Part shown: in pieces, positions 40,109 through 47,477 of the stretch | How positions within the stretch are numbered: the first letter of the stretch is position 1 | How the letters are laid out: each line of letters opens with the position of its first letter | DNA from: a virus | DNA length: 64,000 nucleotides | Reading direction: 5' to 3' (one strand) | Virus record (IMG/VR): IMGVR_UViG_3300049460_000371 | Location: 23,354-87,353 of that record | The notes under the pieces: model-generated | Database searches by the model: none | What the model was told of the DNA's origin: nothing | The model's input: only the letters and a program-made list of their open reading frames with translations | Program-made: the position numbers and the translations under genes

Positions 40109-40453
40109 ATGGATAATGTATTTGTATTGATCGAATGGAACATTTCGGATGCTGTTGTGCTTGATGGTGGAACTAGCGAAGAGCAGCACCCTCATGTTCG
40201 TGGTATTGCACCAACACTTGATGAGGCAATCAAGTTGGCAGTAGTCCAAAAACTGATGGTGGATGACTGGAATAGTGATGACTGGCAAATTGAAGAAGTT
40301 GCGTTCAATACACCAATTCGCCCAACTCGGGCCGTCGAAACCCATTATGCGATCCCAGGAGCGATTGCGATGTATAGCGAGGCGGGTAAATTTATTAGAA
40401 GCCCTGAGAAACCTGATGGCCCAACGTTTTTGGTAGACATCAAAAAACTATAA
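40109..40453 (+). CDS. Hypothetical protein, 114 aa
   Basis: ATG 40109 after GAAGGAGAGATT. Divergent from the tail module. Mixed alpha/beta with acidic centre; no family recognised. Confidence 0.75.
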   Translation: MDNVFVLIEWNISDAVVLDGGTSEEQHPHVRGIAPTLDEAIKLAVVQKLMVDDWNSDDWQIEEVAFNTPIRPTRAVETHYAIPGAIAMYSEAGKFIRSPEKPDGPTFLVDIKKL

Positions 40454-40455
40454 GC

Positions 40456-40484
40456 TTGACTCATTTGGCGTTTCATAATACCAT
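40456..40484 (+). promoter_or_regulatory. Promoter TTGACT-17-TACCAT
   Basis: -35 40456-40461 and -10 40479-40484, with CATTTG in the spacer. Confidence 0.7.
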
Positions 40485-40510
40485 ATGGCATTATTCATTC
40501 GGAGCATATC

Positions 40511-41284
40511 ATGGAAATCAGTTTGTATCCTTCGTCGCCCTGGGAAATCATCAAAAATATCCATGAAGGTGGTCTGCTGAAATGGTACCATCCCAAAGTC
40601 TATTACGAGCGTGAGACTATTGTTGCTCGCAAGGATGATTTGCTGGAACATCGCCGTCAGCTGAGCAACTATATGTTCAGTCTGGCGAATATATGGTTCG
40701 CTGAACGTCCGATCAACAGCAGTCGTCGTTTCCTGCAAGAGCTGGACCCAAAAGTTATCGATGACCCCAACCATACTGATTACGTGTTGTTTCAGGTAAA
40801 CGCATGTGCGTTGTTTGGTCTGCCGGGTGTTGAGCCCATTAAAGAGCTGAAGAGCATCAGGAAGATGCTGGCAAGTATCAAGACCACTCTGGATTGGTAC
40901 ATTGATCAAAATCCCGATAATACTGAAGAGGCCCGCTGCCAGATCTTTACGCGCAGCAAGCCCCTCAGTGTCATCGAGGCAATTGAGTTTCTGTGGGATA
41001 AGGAAACGCAAACCGATGCCGTGAACGCCAAGATGTTGCAAGCCAATGCTGATCTTCGGAACATGATCGCCCGTGATGAAAACATGCAAATCTGGATGCG
41101 TTTCATGCGTCGCGGCCTCAACCAGATTGGCATCTATTCGTGGTTTACCCTGGCAGAGAAAGATTTTTACGACGACTTCGACGCACCAAGCAGTAAACGG
41201 TTCCATCGTCTGCGCCAAGCAGACAAATTGCCAGCCAAGTCTGGATCGACCCGCAAAGAAAAGCTTCGTGCGCTCGATATCTAA
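40511..41284 (+). CDS. Hypothetical helical protein, 257 aa
   Basis: ATG 40511 after TTCGGAGCATATC. Nearly all helical, with basic residues in the last 60. No domain recognised. A CCTAAATA box and a consensus promoter follow it. Confidence 0.75.
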   Translation: MEISLYPSSPWEIIKNIHEGGLLKWYHPKVYYERETIVARKDDLLEHRRQLSNYMFSLANIWFAERPINSSRRFLQELDPKVIDDPNHTDYVLFQVNACALFGLPGVEPIKELKSIRKMLASIKTTLDWYIDQNPDNTEEARCQIFTRSKPLSVIEAIEFLWDKETQTDAVNAKMLQANADLRNMIARDENMQIWMRFMRRGLNQIGIYSWFTLAEKDFYDDFDAPSSKRFHRLRQADKLPAKSGSTRKEKLRALDI

Positions 41285-41302
41285 AAAAGTTCCTAAATAA
41301 TA

Positions 41303-41331
41303 TTGACAGCAGGCACTAGGCACTATAGACT
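41303..41331 (+). promoter_or_regulatory. Promoter for tRNA-Thr
   Basis: TTGACA 41303-41308 and TAGACT 17 bases later (TATAGA two bases earlier is an alternative). A leader of about 70 nt leads to the tRNA. Confidence 0.65.
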
Positions 41332-41401
41332 AGGCTCTGTTGTAGATGCACGGGGGAGCTGGAAAAGAAGTTCGTTAGCCAGTCGCGTGTGTCGCCAGTT
41401 T

Positions 41402-41477
41402 GCCCTCTTAGCTCAGTTGGAAGAGCGCTTGATTTGTAATCATGATGTCGCCAGTTCGATCCCGGCAGAGGGCACCA
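41402..41477 (+). tRNA. tRNA-Thr (anticodon TGT), CCA encoded
   Basis: Acceptor GCCCTCT/AGAGGGC, D arm GCTC...GAGC, anticodon loop TTTGTAA, T arm GCCAG/CCGGC with TTCGATC loop. One mismatch (T-T) in the anticodon stem. It stands alone, 13 kb from the main array. Confidence 0.9.
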
Positions 41478-41496
41478 AAGAATTTCATTAAAGCCT

Positions 41497-41525
41497 ATGG
41501 CCTCACTTGTTGGGGCCATCTTTTT
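41497..41525 (+). terminator. Terminator after tRNA-Thr
   Basis: ATGGCC/GGCCAT with a longer loop and CTTTTT. Confidence 0.7.
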
Positions 41526-41536
41526 GACTATATGGT

Positions 41537-41565
41537 TTGACCTTTTGTTCATTTGAATATACAAT
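41537..41565 (+). promoter_or_regulatory. Early promoter TTGACC-17-TACAAT
   Basis: -35 41537-41542, -10 41560-41565, GTTCATTTGAA in the spacer. Confidence 0.85.
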
Positions 41566-41588
41566 ATGAACTTTAGAGGGAGCAAGCC

Positions 41589-41900
41589 ATGACGACTACC
41601 ACCACGATTCGCATTTCTCCACTGATGCTGGAGTTTCTCAATGCAGACGCCAAAACCAAGGTGATCATCGAGCCATACCCAGAAAAAACGCTGCATGGTC
41701 TCAAGTGGTACACGGTCGAGACTTACGAGCTGACCATGACCAACTATTACACCCAACAGTCGCGCACCCACATGTCGACTGGCAATTTCGACTTAGAATA
41801 CGAGTGGTTGACTAAGCCCCAAATGAGCAAACCTCTGGTGGACGGTGAGATGGTTTCCCTCGAGGCATTCACGGCCCTCGTTGCTGCTCTGAAATTCTGA
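41589..41900 (+). CDS. Hypothetical protein, 103 aa
   Basis: ATG 41589 after GGGAGCAAGCC. Thr-rich start and a strand-rich core. First gene of 41589-42676. Confidence 0.75.
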   Translation: MTTTTTIRISPLMLEFLNADAKTKVIIEPYPEKTLHGLKWYTVETYELTMTNYYTQQSRTHMSTGNFDLEYEWLTKPQMSKPLVDGEMVSLEAFTALVAALKF

Positions 41901-41911
41901 AAGGACGCACA

Positions 41912-42256
41912 ATGACCATCCTCGAACTTCTGCTCATGCTTGAGCACTTCCCGCGTGACACACCAATCCTGAACTGTCCGGTTCATGGTCATCGTTATCT
42001 GGGCACTGAAACTGGTCTAGCATTCGTGCAAGGCACCACCGTCTTCGACCAGAAAGACCCGTCTACCGTGGCAGCATTCCTGGACGTGTTGATAATCTGG
42101 CGAGGTCGTGGCCTTCCAAGTTCCAAGGGTGACTCCATTAAAGTCGCGGACACCACGGACGTTTACCTGGTGGACCATACATGGAAAGCTGGTACCAAGA
42201 TGAAAGGTCTGTTATTCACCACCGAGGGCATACGTTTCGTTCCAGAAGATTACTAG
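41912..42256 (+). CDS. Hypothetical protein, 114 aa
   Basis: ATG 41912, ribosome site AAAGGACGCAC. The start MTILELLxxLExFPxDTPI is like that of several small phage proteins of unknown role. Ends with a compact strand-rich segment. Confidence 0.75.
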   Translation: MTILELLLMLEHFPRDTPILNCPVHGHRYLGTETGLAFVQGTTVFDQKDPSTVAAFLDVLIIWRGRGLPSSKGDSIKVADTTDVYLVDHTWKAGTKMKGLLFTTEGIRFVPEDY

Positions 42257-42265
42257 GGAGCACAA

Positions 42266-42676
42266 ATGAGTTGGCAATATAATGATGGCGGTCGTGCCCA
42301 ATCAGGTTTTAAAGGTGTGGCTGGTGATTGTGTGACTCGTGCGATCGCAATTGCCACAGAGAAATCATACCGTGAGGCATATGACGATCTGAACAAACTC
42401 GCGAAAGAGATGAAATGTCGACGCTCAACTGCGCGCACAGGTATCTATCGCGATGTCTATGAGGCATACCTGAAGTCGCTGGGTTGGCGTTGGGTGCCGT
42501 GTATGGGCATAGGCACTGGTTGCAAGGTTCACCTCAAGGCCGACGAGTTACCCAAGGGGCGTATTATCGCACGCCTGAGCAAGCACGTCGCTACCGTTAT
42601 TGATGGCACGGTTCATGACATATATGACTGCTCGCGAGATGGTACCAGAGCAGTCTATGGTTACTTCATCAAATAA
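42266..42676 (+). CDS. Papain-like-fold phage protein of unknown role, 136 aa
   Basis: The conserved features are an N-terminal GDCVTRAIAIATE with Cys22, the helix YREAYDDLNKLAKE, and HVATVIDGTVHDIYDCSRDGTRAVYGY with His108. A Cys at the start of a helix and a later His on a strand are the layout of C39/papain-like cysteine proteases. Proteins of this plan are common in phages, and whether they cut anything is not known to me. Confidence 0.7.
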   Translation: MSWQYNDGGRAQSGFKGVAGDCVTRAIAIATEKSYREAYDDLNKLAKEMKCRRSTARTGIYRDVYEAYLKSLGWRWVPCMGIGTGCKVHLKADELPKGRIIARLSKHVATVIDGTVHDIYDCSRDGTRAVYGYFIK

Positions 42677-42895
42677 TCACTTACATGGCGCCTTGACGTT
42701 CCTAGAGCGTTGAGGCGTTTTTGCGTGTGGTTGCTGTGTGGTCTCAACTACTTTCTTCTCGACGCTTGGCTGACTGGTGGTGACTGCCTGAGTGCTACCT
42801 AGGTGATAGCTAGCAAGTGCCACCAAGATGAATTTGATAATTGCCTTTAAGTCGTTACCGTTGATGTGAAGGTTGATTTTTAGATTCGTTTTCAT
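42677..42895 (-). CDS. Small membrane-anchored protein, 72 aa
   Basis: Minus-strand gene with start at 42895 after AGGAGAACAGGAA. Hydrophobic helix at about residues 18-38, then a hydrophilic Lys/Gln/Pro tail of periplasmic type. Convergent with 42266. Confidence 0.7.
   Translation of the reverse strand: MKTNLKINLHINGNDLKAIIKFILVALASYHLGSTQAVTTSQPSVEKKVVETTQQPHAKTPQRSRNVKAPCK
42689..42722 (+). terminator. Terminator of the 41589-42676 operon
   Basis: CGCCTTGACG/CGTTGAGGCG (with G-T pairs) and a run of five T; lies in the 3' end of the convergent gene. Confidence 0.75.
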
Positions 42896-43027
42896 TTCCT
42901 GTTCTCCTGTTGTTATACCTTTCTTTTACAAAACGGTAGGTGAAAGTCAAGCGTATCTGTGAAAATATTTTCATTCTTTTCAGGTTACCGTGTTACCATC
43001 CTGGTATTGATTTTTACTTCCTAGTTC

Positions 43028-43426
43028 ATGACGATCCATAATTCATTCCTGCACCTCGAGCATAAAGACCTGATTGTAATTCAACGTCTGTGTCAAGCCG
43101 CCAAGTTTGGTCTAACCAACGATACTGAACTTAATGATAGCCCTAACCTGGATGCAATATATCGTCAAGTGCTCGCTGCCTTGATTGCATATGATTATCA
43201 GCATAACGGCACCTCTAAGGTCAACGCCTGGGTTGAGTGGCTGAAGGTTGACACTACTCGGGATGAATGGAAGTTTGTGGTCGCTAAGTTCAAAGCTGAC
43301 GAACTGTTCATTCATTACAGCGAATATACCCAGCATCTGGTCATTCGTCAGGCAATGTTGCCATTCGACTTAACTGACGAACAAGCACAATCAATTGTGG
43401 ATGAAATCCGCCATGAAGCAGACTGA
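43028..43426 (+). CDS. Hypothetical protein, 132 aa
   Basis: ATG 43028; no strong ribosome site, so the transcript may start close to the gene. Helical, with Trp in the centre. Overlaps the next gene by 14 bases. Confidence 0.7.
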   Translation: MTIHNSFLHLEHKDLIVIQRLCQAAKFGLTNDTELNDSPNLDAIYRQVLAALIAYDYQHNGTSKVNAWVEWLKVDTTRDEWKFVVAKFKADELFIHYSEYTQHLVIRQAMLPFDLTDEQAQSIVDEIRHEAD

Positions 43427-43709
43427 TAAAGCCATGAAGGCGTTGAGTAAGACGACGCCTGAGGTAATGCCCAAGGCTGGTAAGCGCATTGAAGTTGATG
43501 GGAAGTTTTATCGTATGCGTCGCGGTGTTTTGGTTGAAATTCCGGAAGAATGGGTGGGTAATGTCACACATCCGCAAAACCTACGCAAACGCGACAGCCG
43601 TAATCCTTCAGGTAAGAAGGTCAAGGCATACAGCGATGACTTCAATGAACGTCGTGGTACAGAAACACAACAGCGGCAGAAACCAATTACAGACGAAGAT
43701 CTGGACTAA
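43413..43709 (+). CDS. Very basic protein, 98 aa
   Basis: ATG 43413 inside the end of the previous gene. Lys/Arg-rich with a basic RKRDSR stretch and an acidic tail. Probably interacts with nucleic acid. Confidence 0.7.
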   Translation: MKQTDKAMKALSKTTPEVMPKAGKRIEVDGKFYRMRRGVLVEIPEEWVGNVTHPQNLRKRDSRNPSGKKVKAYSDDFNERRGTETQQRQKPITDEDLD

Positions 43710-43729
43710 TAATAAAAATAAGAGGATTT

Positions 43730-44515
43730 ATGGATCAATTGAAAACATTCGGCTATGAAGGTCTGGAGTTGACTACTACCGAGGCAGTCGCTCTCATCCA
43801 AAATAGCAAGCGTATCACCATCCTGACCGGTGCTGGTATCTCAGCAGAGTCGGGCATTATGACCTTCCGCGATCACACCACTGATGCGCTGTGGGATCGT
43901 TTTGACCCTGCCAAGCTGTCGAGTATGAACGGCTTTAAGGAAGACCCGAAACTTGTCTGGGATTGGTATGGTGACCGTATGGGCGACATCTGTGCCGCTC
44001 AGCCCAACAAGGCTCACTTGGCCTTGGCTAAACTGGCACAACACAAACCGGTTCATCTCTATACCCAAAATATTGATGACCTGCATGAACGAGCTGGAAG
44101 TGCAGTCACGCACTTCCACGGCGATATGATCGGAGCTCGTTGCTTCCAGGATCAAGGGCCATGCGACTGGACTGGTCTCGGTAATGAAACCGTTTCGCAT
44201 ACCACCCAGGTACCAGGTTGCCCGAAATGCGCTTCGATTGCTCGCCCGAATGTTGTATGGTTTGGTGAGATGCTGGATGCCAAGATCATCACTGATTCGC
44301 AGAATGACATTCGTGCTTCTGACTTGATCTTCATGATTGGTACATCTGGAGTTGTTCAGCCTGTTGCTAGTTTGGTCTACAACAACGCGATGCCAGGAGC
44401 AACCGTGGTATCAGTGAATAAGCGTGCTGATGATCACATCTACTATGCCGACAAGACCTTGACTGGTCTGGCTGGTGATCTTTTGTCGAAGATCATCGAC
44501 ACTGCTTTCCCATGA
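43730..44515 (+). CDS. Sirtuin (NAD+-dependent protein deacylase), 261 aa
   Basis: All Sir2 motifs are present: GAGIS (34-38), TFRD (45-48), TQNID (112-116), catalytic His130 in FHGD, zinc ligands Cys138, Cys145, Cys164 and Cys167, and GTSGVVQP for NAD+ binding. It removes acyl groups from lysine using NAD+. The length and layout are those of CobB-like class III sirtuins. Start ATG 43730 after AAGAGGATTT. Coupled to 44512 by an ATGA overlap. Confidence 0.93.
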   Translation: MDQLKTFGYEGLELTTTEAVALIQNSKRITILTGAGISAESGIMTFRDHTTDALWDRFDPAKLSSMNGFKEDPKLVWDWYGDRMGDICAAQPNKAHLALAKLAQHKPVHLYTQNIDDLHERAGSAVTHFHGDMIGARCFQDQGPCDWTGLGNETVSHTTQVPGCPKCASIARPNVVWFGEMLDAKIITDSQNDIRASDLIFMIGTSGVVQPVASLVYNNAMPGATVVSVNKRADDHIYYADKTLTGLAGDLLSKIIDTAFP

Positions 44516-44784
44516 TGCGCACATTCGTGATGAAAGGGATAGTTGCTCGTGAAATTTACGAGTGGTTGTCTACCAACTATCCTATCACGAATGATGCCGA
44601 TGATCCAGCATTTCTGAATGACCATGATTGGAGCATAGCAGGTCACTCATTAGATGCTACAATCGAATGGTATTTCAGCAAGCATTTGGATGATATAAAG
44701 AGTATCCCAGTGGTGCTTACCAGTGATGAGCAAGTGGTCATGTTCAAGTTGAACTTTGGGGATAAGATAATATTGGAGTATTGA
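44512..44784 (+). CDS. Repeated-family protein, 90 aa
   Basis: ATGA overlap with the sirtuin stop. The protein ends with the family element SDEQVVMFKLNFGDKI. Short member of the family found at 20.3-22.2 kb. Confidence 0.75.
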   Translation: MMRTFVMKGIVAREIYEWLSTNYPITNDADDPAFLNDHDWSIAGHSLDATIEWYFSKHLDDIKSIPVVLTSDEQVVMFKLNFGDKIILEY

Positions 44785-45020
44785 TGGCTGATTTTATAAT
44801 GCAAGACCGTGATAATTCATGGGATGACTTCACTACTTGGTTGGTGTCAATGGATGTTCATGAATATAATCGTGTTGGCTTCAAGTATTATGCTGAACGC
44901 ATTTACGACCAGACCCATGCTGCATTTGGACGAGTATTCATGATCACCATCAAGGATGAAAGTGCGGCGGCATTTTTCCGTCTACGATGGAATGACTATT
45001 TGCTGGACAAGATGCCATAA
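44784..45020 (+). CDS. Repeated-family protein, 78 aa
   Basis: One-base overlap with the previous stop. Ends DESAAAFFRLRWNDYL. Second short member next to the sirtuin; a terminator follows. Confidence 0.75.
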   Translation: MADFIMQDRDNSWDDFTTWLVSMDVHEYNRVGFKYYAERIYDQTHAAFGRVFMITIKDESAAAFFRLRWNDYLLDKMP

Positions 45021-45046
45021 AAAAGCCCGGACATCCGGGCTTTTTT
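45019..45046. terminator. Bidirectional terminator
   Basis: AAAAAGCCCGG/CCGGGCTTTTT, loop ACAT. Confidence 0.95.
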
Positions 45047-45513
45047 CATTCCACCAAGGCTTCAAGCTTGGCTAGTGCTTCTGGGTCATTCAATACGGCC
45101 TGAAGACCAAAGTGCAGAGGTTCCGGAAATTCATCCAATGCGAACCAACCTGATGTTTCATTTTCCCAGTTCAGAGTTGGTTCAAATTCATCGTCGATGA
45201 TCGAGACGAAATTGTGGTAAGTGAATCCTGGTGCTGTGAAGATGTAGATGAGCAGCAGGATCACATCACCTTCGTAACCAGCTTCTTCCCATTTCTCGCG
45301 CATTACCGCTTGTTCTGGTGTTTCACCAATATCGATTGCACCACCCCAAACAGCCCACGTATGCGGTTCCTTGCAGTCTTTGGAACGGAAAGCTAGCAGG
45401 AAGCGTTTGGTCTTCCGTGCGAAGAAAATAGAGCCTGCACCTGCTGCGCCCCAGAAGCCCGAAATAGCTTGAGCGGCTTTATGGGCTTTATTGTTTTCAT
45501 CTTCTGTAATCAT
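45046..45513 (-). CDS. Nudix hydrolase, 155 aa
   Basis: The Nudix box fits exactly: G58-x5-E64-x7-R72-E73-x2-E76-E77-x-G79. Such enzymes hydrolyse nucleoside diphosphates linked to another group, for example NADH, ADP-ribose, dNTPs or RNA caps. The C-terminal half (SGWFALDEFPEPLHFG) is typical of the family. The substrate cannot be read from the sequence. Minus strand, with a TATAAT upstream. Confidence 0.93.
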   Translation of the reverse strand: MITEDENNKAHKAAQAISGFWGAAGAGSIFFARKTKRFLLAFRSKDCKEPHTWAVWGGAIDIGETPEQAVMREKWEEAGYEGDVILLLIYIFTAPGFTYHNFVSIIDDEFEPTLNWENETSGWFALDEFPEPLHFGLQAVLNDPEALAKLEALVE

Positions 45514-45658
45514 CAGTATACTCCTTGTTCATTGCATTATAGCACGAAACTACCATAGTAAAATTTATCTAGATAGATTCGTAGCCATAAAGGAACTTTG
45601 GCATTCGTGTGTGATTCATCAGTCTCCGCCAAATGAGCAAGAAAAACAACAATATTGC

Positions 45659-45687
45659 TTGATGAGTGGCAATAATGGCTATACAAT
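45659..45687 (+). promoter_or_regulatory. Promoter of the transporter operon
   Basis: -35 TTGATG 45659-45664 and -10 TACAAT 45682-45687, spacer 17 bases. It lacks the TTCATTTGAA element of the early promoters. Untranslated leader about 60 nt. Confidence 0.7.
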
Positions 45688-45755
45688 CGCGCTGCATTGT
45701 AGGTTGTCTTCAATGGTGGAGACAGGACCGCAATGTATACCTCTTAGGAGAAACC

Positions 45756-46427
45756 ATGTCATCCATTTGGCAAAAGCTCGGCATTGTAGAAGCCGAGAAG
45801 CCAGCAGCTCCAACGGAAGCGGCACCTGCTGCACCCGCAACCCCGGCTCCAGTAATGCAGACCGCGGTTCCGAGTGCAGTGCTGTCCAGCTACCCTTCGG
45901 CAGCGCCGGTTGCAACTGAAGTACCAAGTGTATTGGACACCAACAGCGTGGAAGGTCAGATCGTACAAGCGATCGAAAGCAATCCCGTTTACCTGGCGTA
46001 CCGCACCTTCAACGACGCGATCGTATCCGTCCAACAGCACATCCCGGATGAACGCACCCGCTACAACGTGGCGGCGGCCACCACTAAGCTGACCTTCGCC
46101 GAAGTGCAACCTTCGCTGGAATCCTGGAAAATCGTCGTCGAAGCTGAAGACGTGAATTTCCAGACCAACTTCATCCAGCCGTCCCAAGCCAACATCGATA
46201 TGGTCCAAGCCCAGATCGAAGCGACCGACGCAGAAATCCTGGAAGTGACCAAAAAGCTCGGCGCCCTGAGTGAGCAAAAAAACCAGCTCATGCAGGACAA
46301 AGTTCAACGCGAAGCTGAACTGAGCAAGGCCAAGATCGACTTCGAGTCCGTGCTGAAAACCATCGCCAATCGTTACATGGGGCTGACCAGCAAGCTGACT
46401 CAATTCCTGGGAGTCGCAAATGTCTAA
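45756..46427 (+). CDS. Ala/Pro-rich coiled-coil protein of the transporter operon, 223 aa
   Basis: ATG 45756 after TTAGGAGAAACC. Residues about 12-65 are an Ala/Pro-rich linker, about 70-140 a helical domain, and about 145-205 a coiled coil (TDAEILEVTKKLGALSEQKN). No signal peptide. Overlaps the next gene by eight bases. Perhaps a cytoplasmic partner of the membrane coiled-coil protein that follows. No family recognised. Confidence 0.8.
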   Translation: MSSIWQKLGIVEAEKPAAPTEAAPAAPATPAPVMQTAVPSAVLSSYPSAAPVATEVPSVLDTNSVEGQIVQAIESNPVYLAYRTFNDAIVSVQQHIPDERTRYNVAAATTKLTFAEVQPSLESWKIVVEAEDVNFQTNFIQPSQANIDMVQAQIEATDAEILEVTKKLGALSEQKNQLMQDKVQREAELSKAKIDFESVLKTIANRYMGLTSKLTQFLGVANV

Positions 46428-47472
46428 CGTACCGGCAACTACCACTGTGAAAAAAACCAAATCCTTCTGGGACACCAAAGAAGGCACGACCGGCATGGTC
46501 TTCGGTATGGCTGCACTCGGCTTTGTGGGCTGGGGCGCATACAAGCTGATGCCGTACATCGCCAACCTGCTGGAAAACACGTTCTACGCGACGCTGTTCG
46601 GTCTGCTGACGGTCGGCCTCGTCTACGTGACCATCATCGACGGCACTCTGCGCAATCGCATGTGGCTGGTCTACAAGCTGATGATGCGTGCGCTGACGTA
46701 CAGCATCATCTCCTACGACCCGATCGGCGTCTTGCGTGAAATTGGCAAGCAAGCCTGGGAACGTATCCAGGAAATTGACAAGTCACGTAAAGTGGTTGCT
46801 GGTCAAGTTCAGCAAGTCCAGAATGCTCTGGAAAGTGCTCTGGAAGATCAGCAAAAACTGATGAACGAGGTCAACTACTGGCAATCCCCGGAACGTGACC
46901 TGGCGACTGAACAACTGAAGCGCGATGCCAAGCAAAAGGCCAACATCGCCGCCAGCAAGTTCGGCCGTCTCGGCGACTCGATCAAGCGTTTGACCAAGGC
47001 CCGCGACAATACGCAGATGTTCTACGACAAGCTCACCGAAGCACATTCGACGGTGACCTACATCCGCGAAAACATCGACTTCGAGATAAACGTCGTCGAA
47101 CGCGAATACAAGGCCACCAACGCTGCACACGGCGCCTGGGTTGCTGTACGCCAAGCCCTGAAGGGTACTGGCGATATGGACGACCTGCAAAACGAAACGC
47201 TGGCATTCCTGGCAGAAGACTACGGCCAGAAGCTGGGTGAAATCGGTTCGTTCATGAGCGACGCTCAACCGTTCATCGACAACGTGGATCTGCAAAAAGC
47301 AATGCACGCTGAAGACGGCATGCGCCAAATCGAAGCCTTGAACGCACGCACATTCGGCGTTGTTGAATCGCGCGTCCTGGAAAACAATCCGAGCCCGGTC
47401 ATCCAGCAGAGCATCATCTCGCCGGTTGGCCGCATCGATTACGCCGCAGTGCGTAAAATCAACAAGGAGTAA
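46420..47472 (+). CDS. Membrane protein with PspA-like coiled coil, 350 aa
   Basis: Two hydrophobic helices at about residues 24-44 and 55-75 are followed by a long Gln/Glu/Lys-rich coiled coil (about 112-260) and a helical tail. The coiled coil recalls PspA/IM30 membrane-remodelling proteins in style, but unlike PspA this protein is integral to the membrane. In its operon it could be the scaffold that holds the transport parts. It ends six bases before the OmpA fusion gene. Confidence 0.75.
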   Translation: MSNVPATTTVKKTKSFWDTKEGTTGMVFGMAALGFVGWGAYKLMPYIANLLENTFYATLFGLLTVGLVYVTIIDGTLRNRMWLVYKLMMRALTYSIISYDPIGVLREIGKQAWERIQEIDKSRKVVAGQVQQVQNALESALEDQQKLMNEVNYWQSPERDLATEQLKRDAKQKANIAASKFGRLGDSIKRLTKARDNTQMFYDKLTEAHSTVTYIRENIDFEINVVEREYKATNAAHGAWVAVRQALKGTGDMDDLQNETLAFLAEDYGQKLGEIGSFMSDAQPFIDNVDLQKAMHAEDGMRQIEALNARTFGVVESRVLENNPSPVIQQSIISPVGRIDYAAVRKINKE

Positions 47473-47477
47473 AAAAC

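Noticed and set aside
41388-41456. Short direct repeat TGTCGCCAGTT before and inside tRNA-Thr as an attachment site
   Set aside because: Eleven bases only, no integrase gene in the window, and the upstream copy lies in the tRNA leader. More likely a trace of a lost tRNA.
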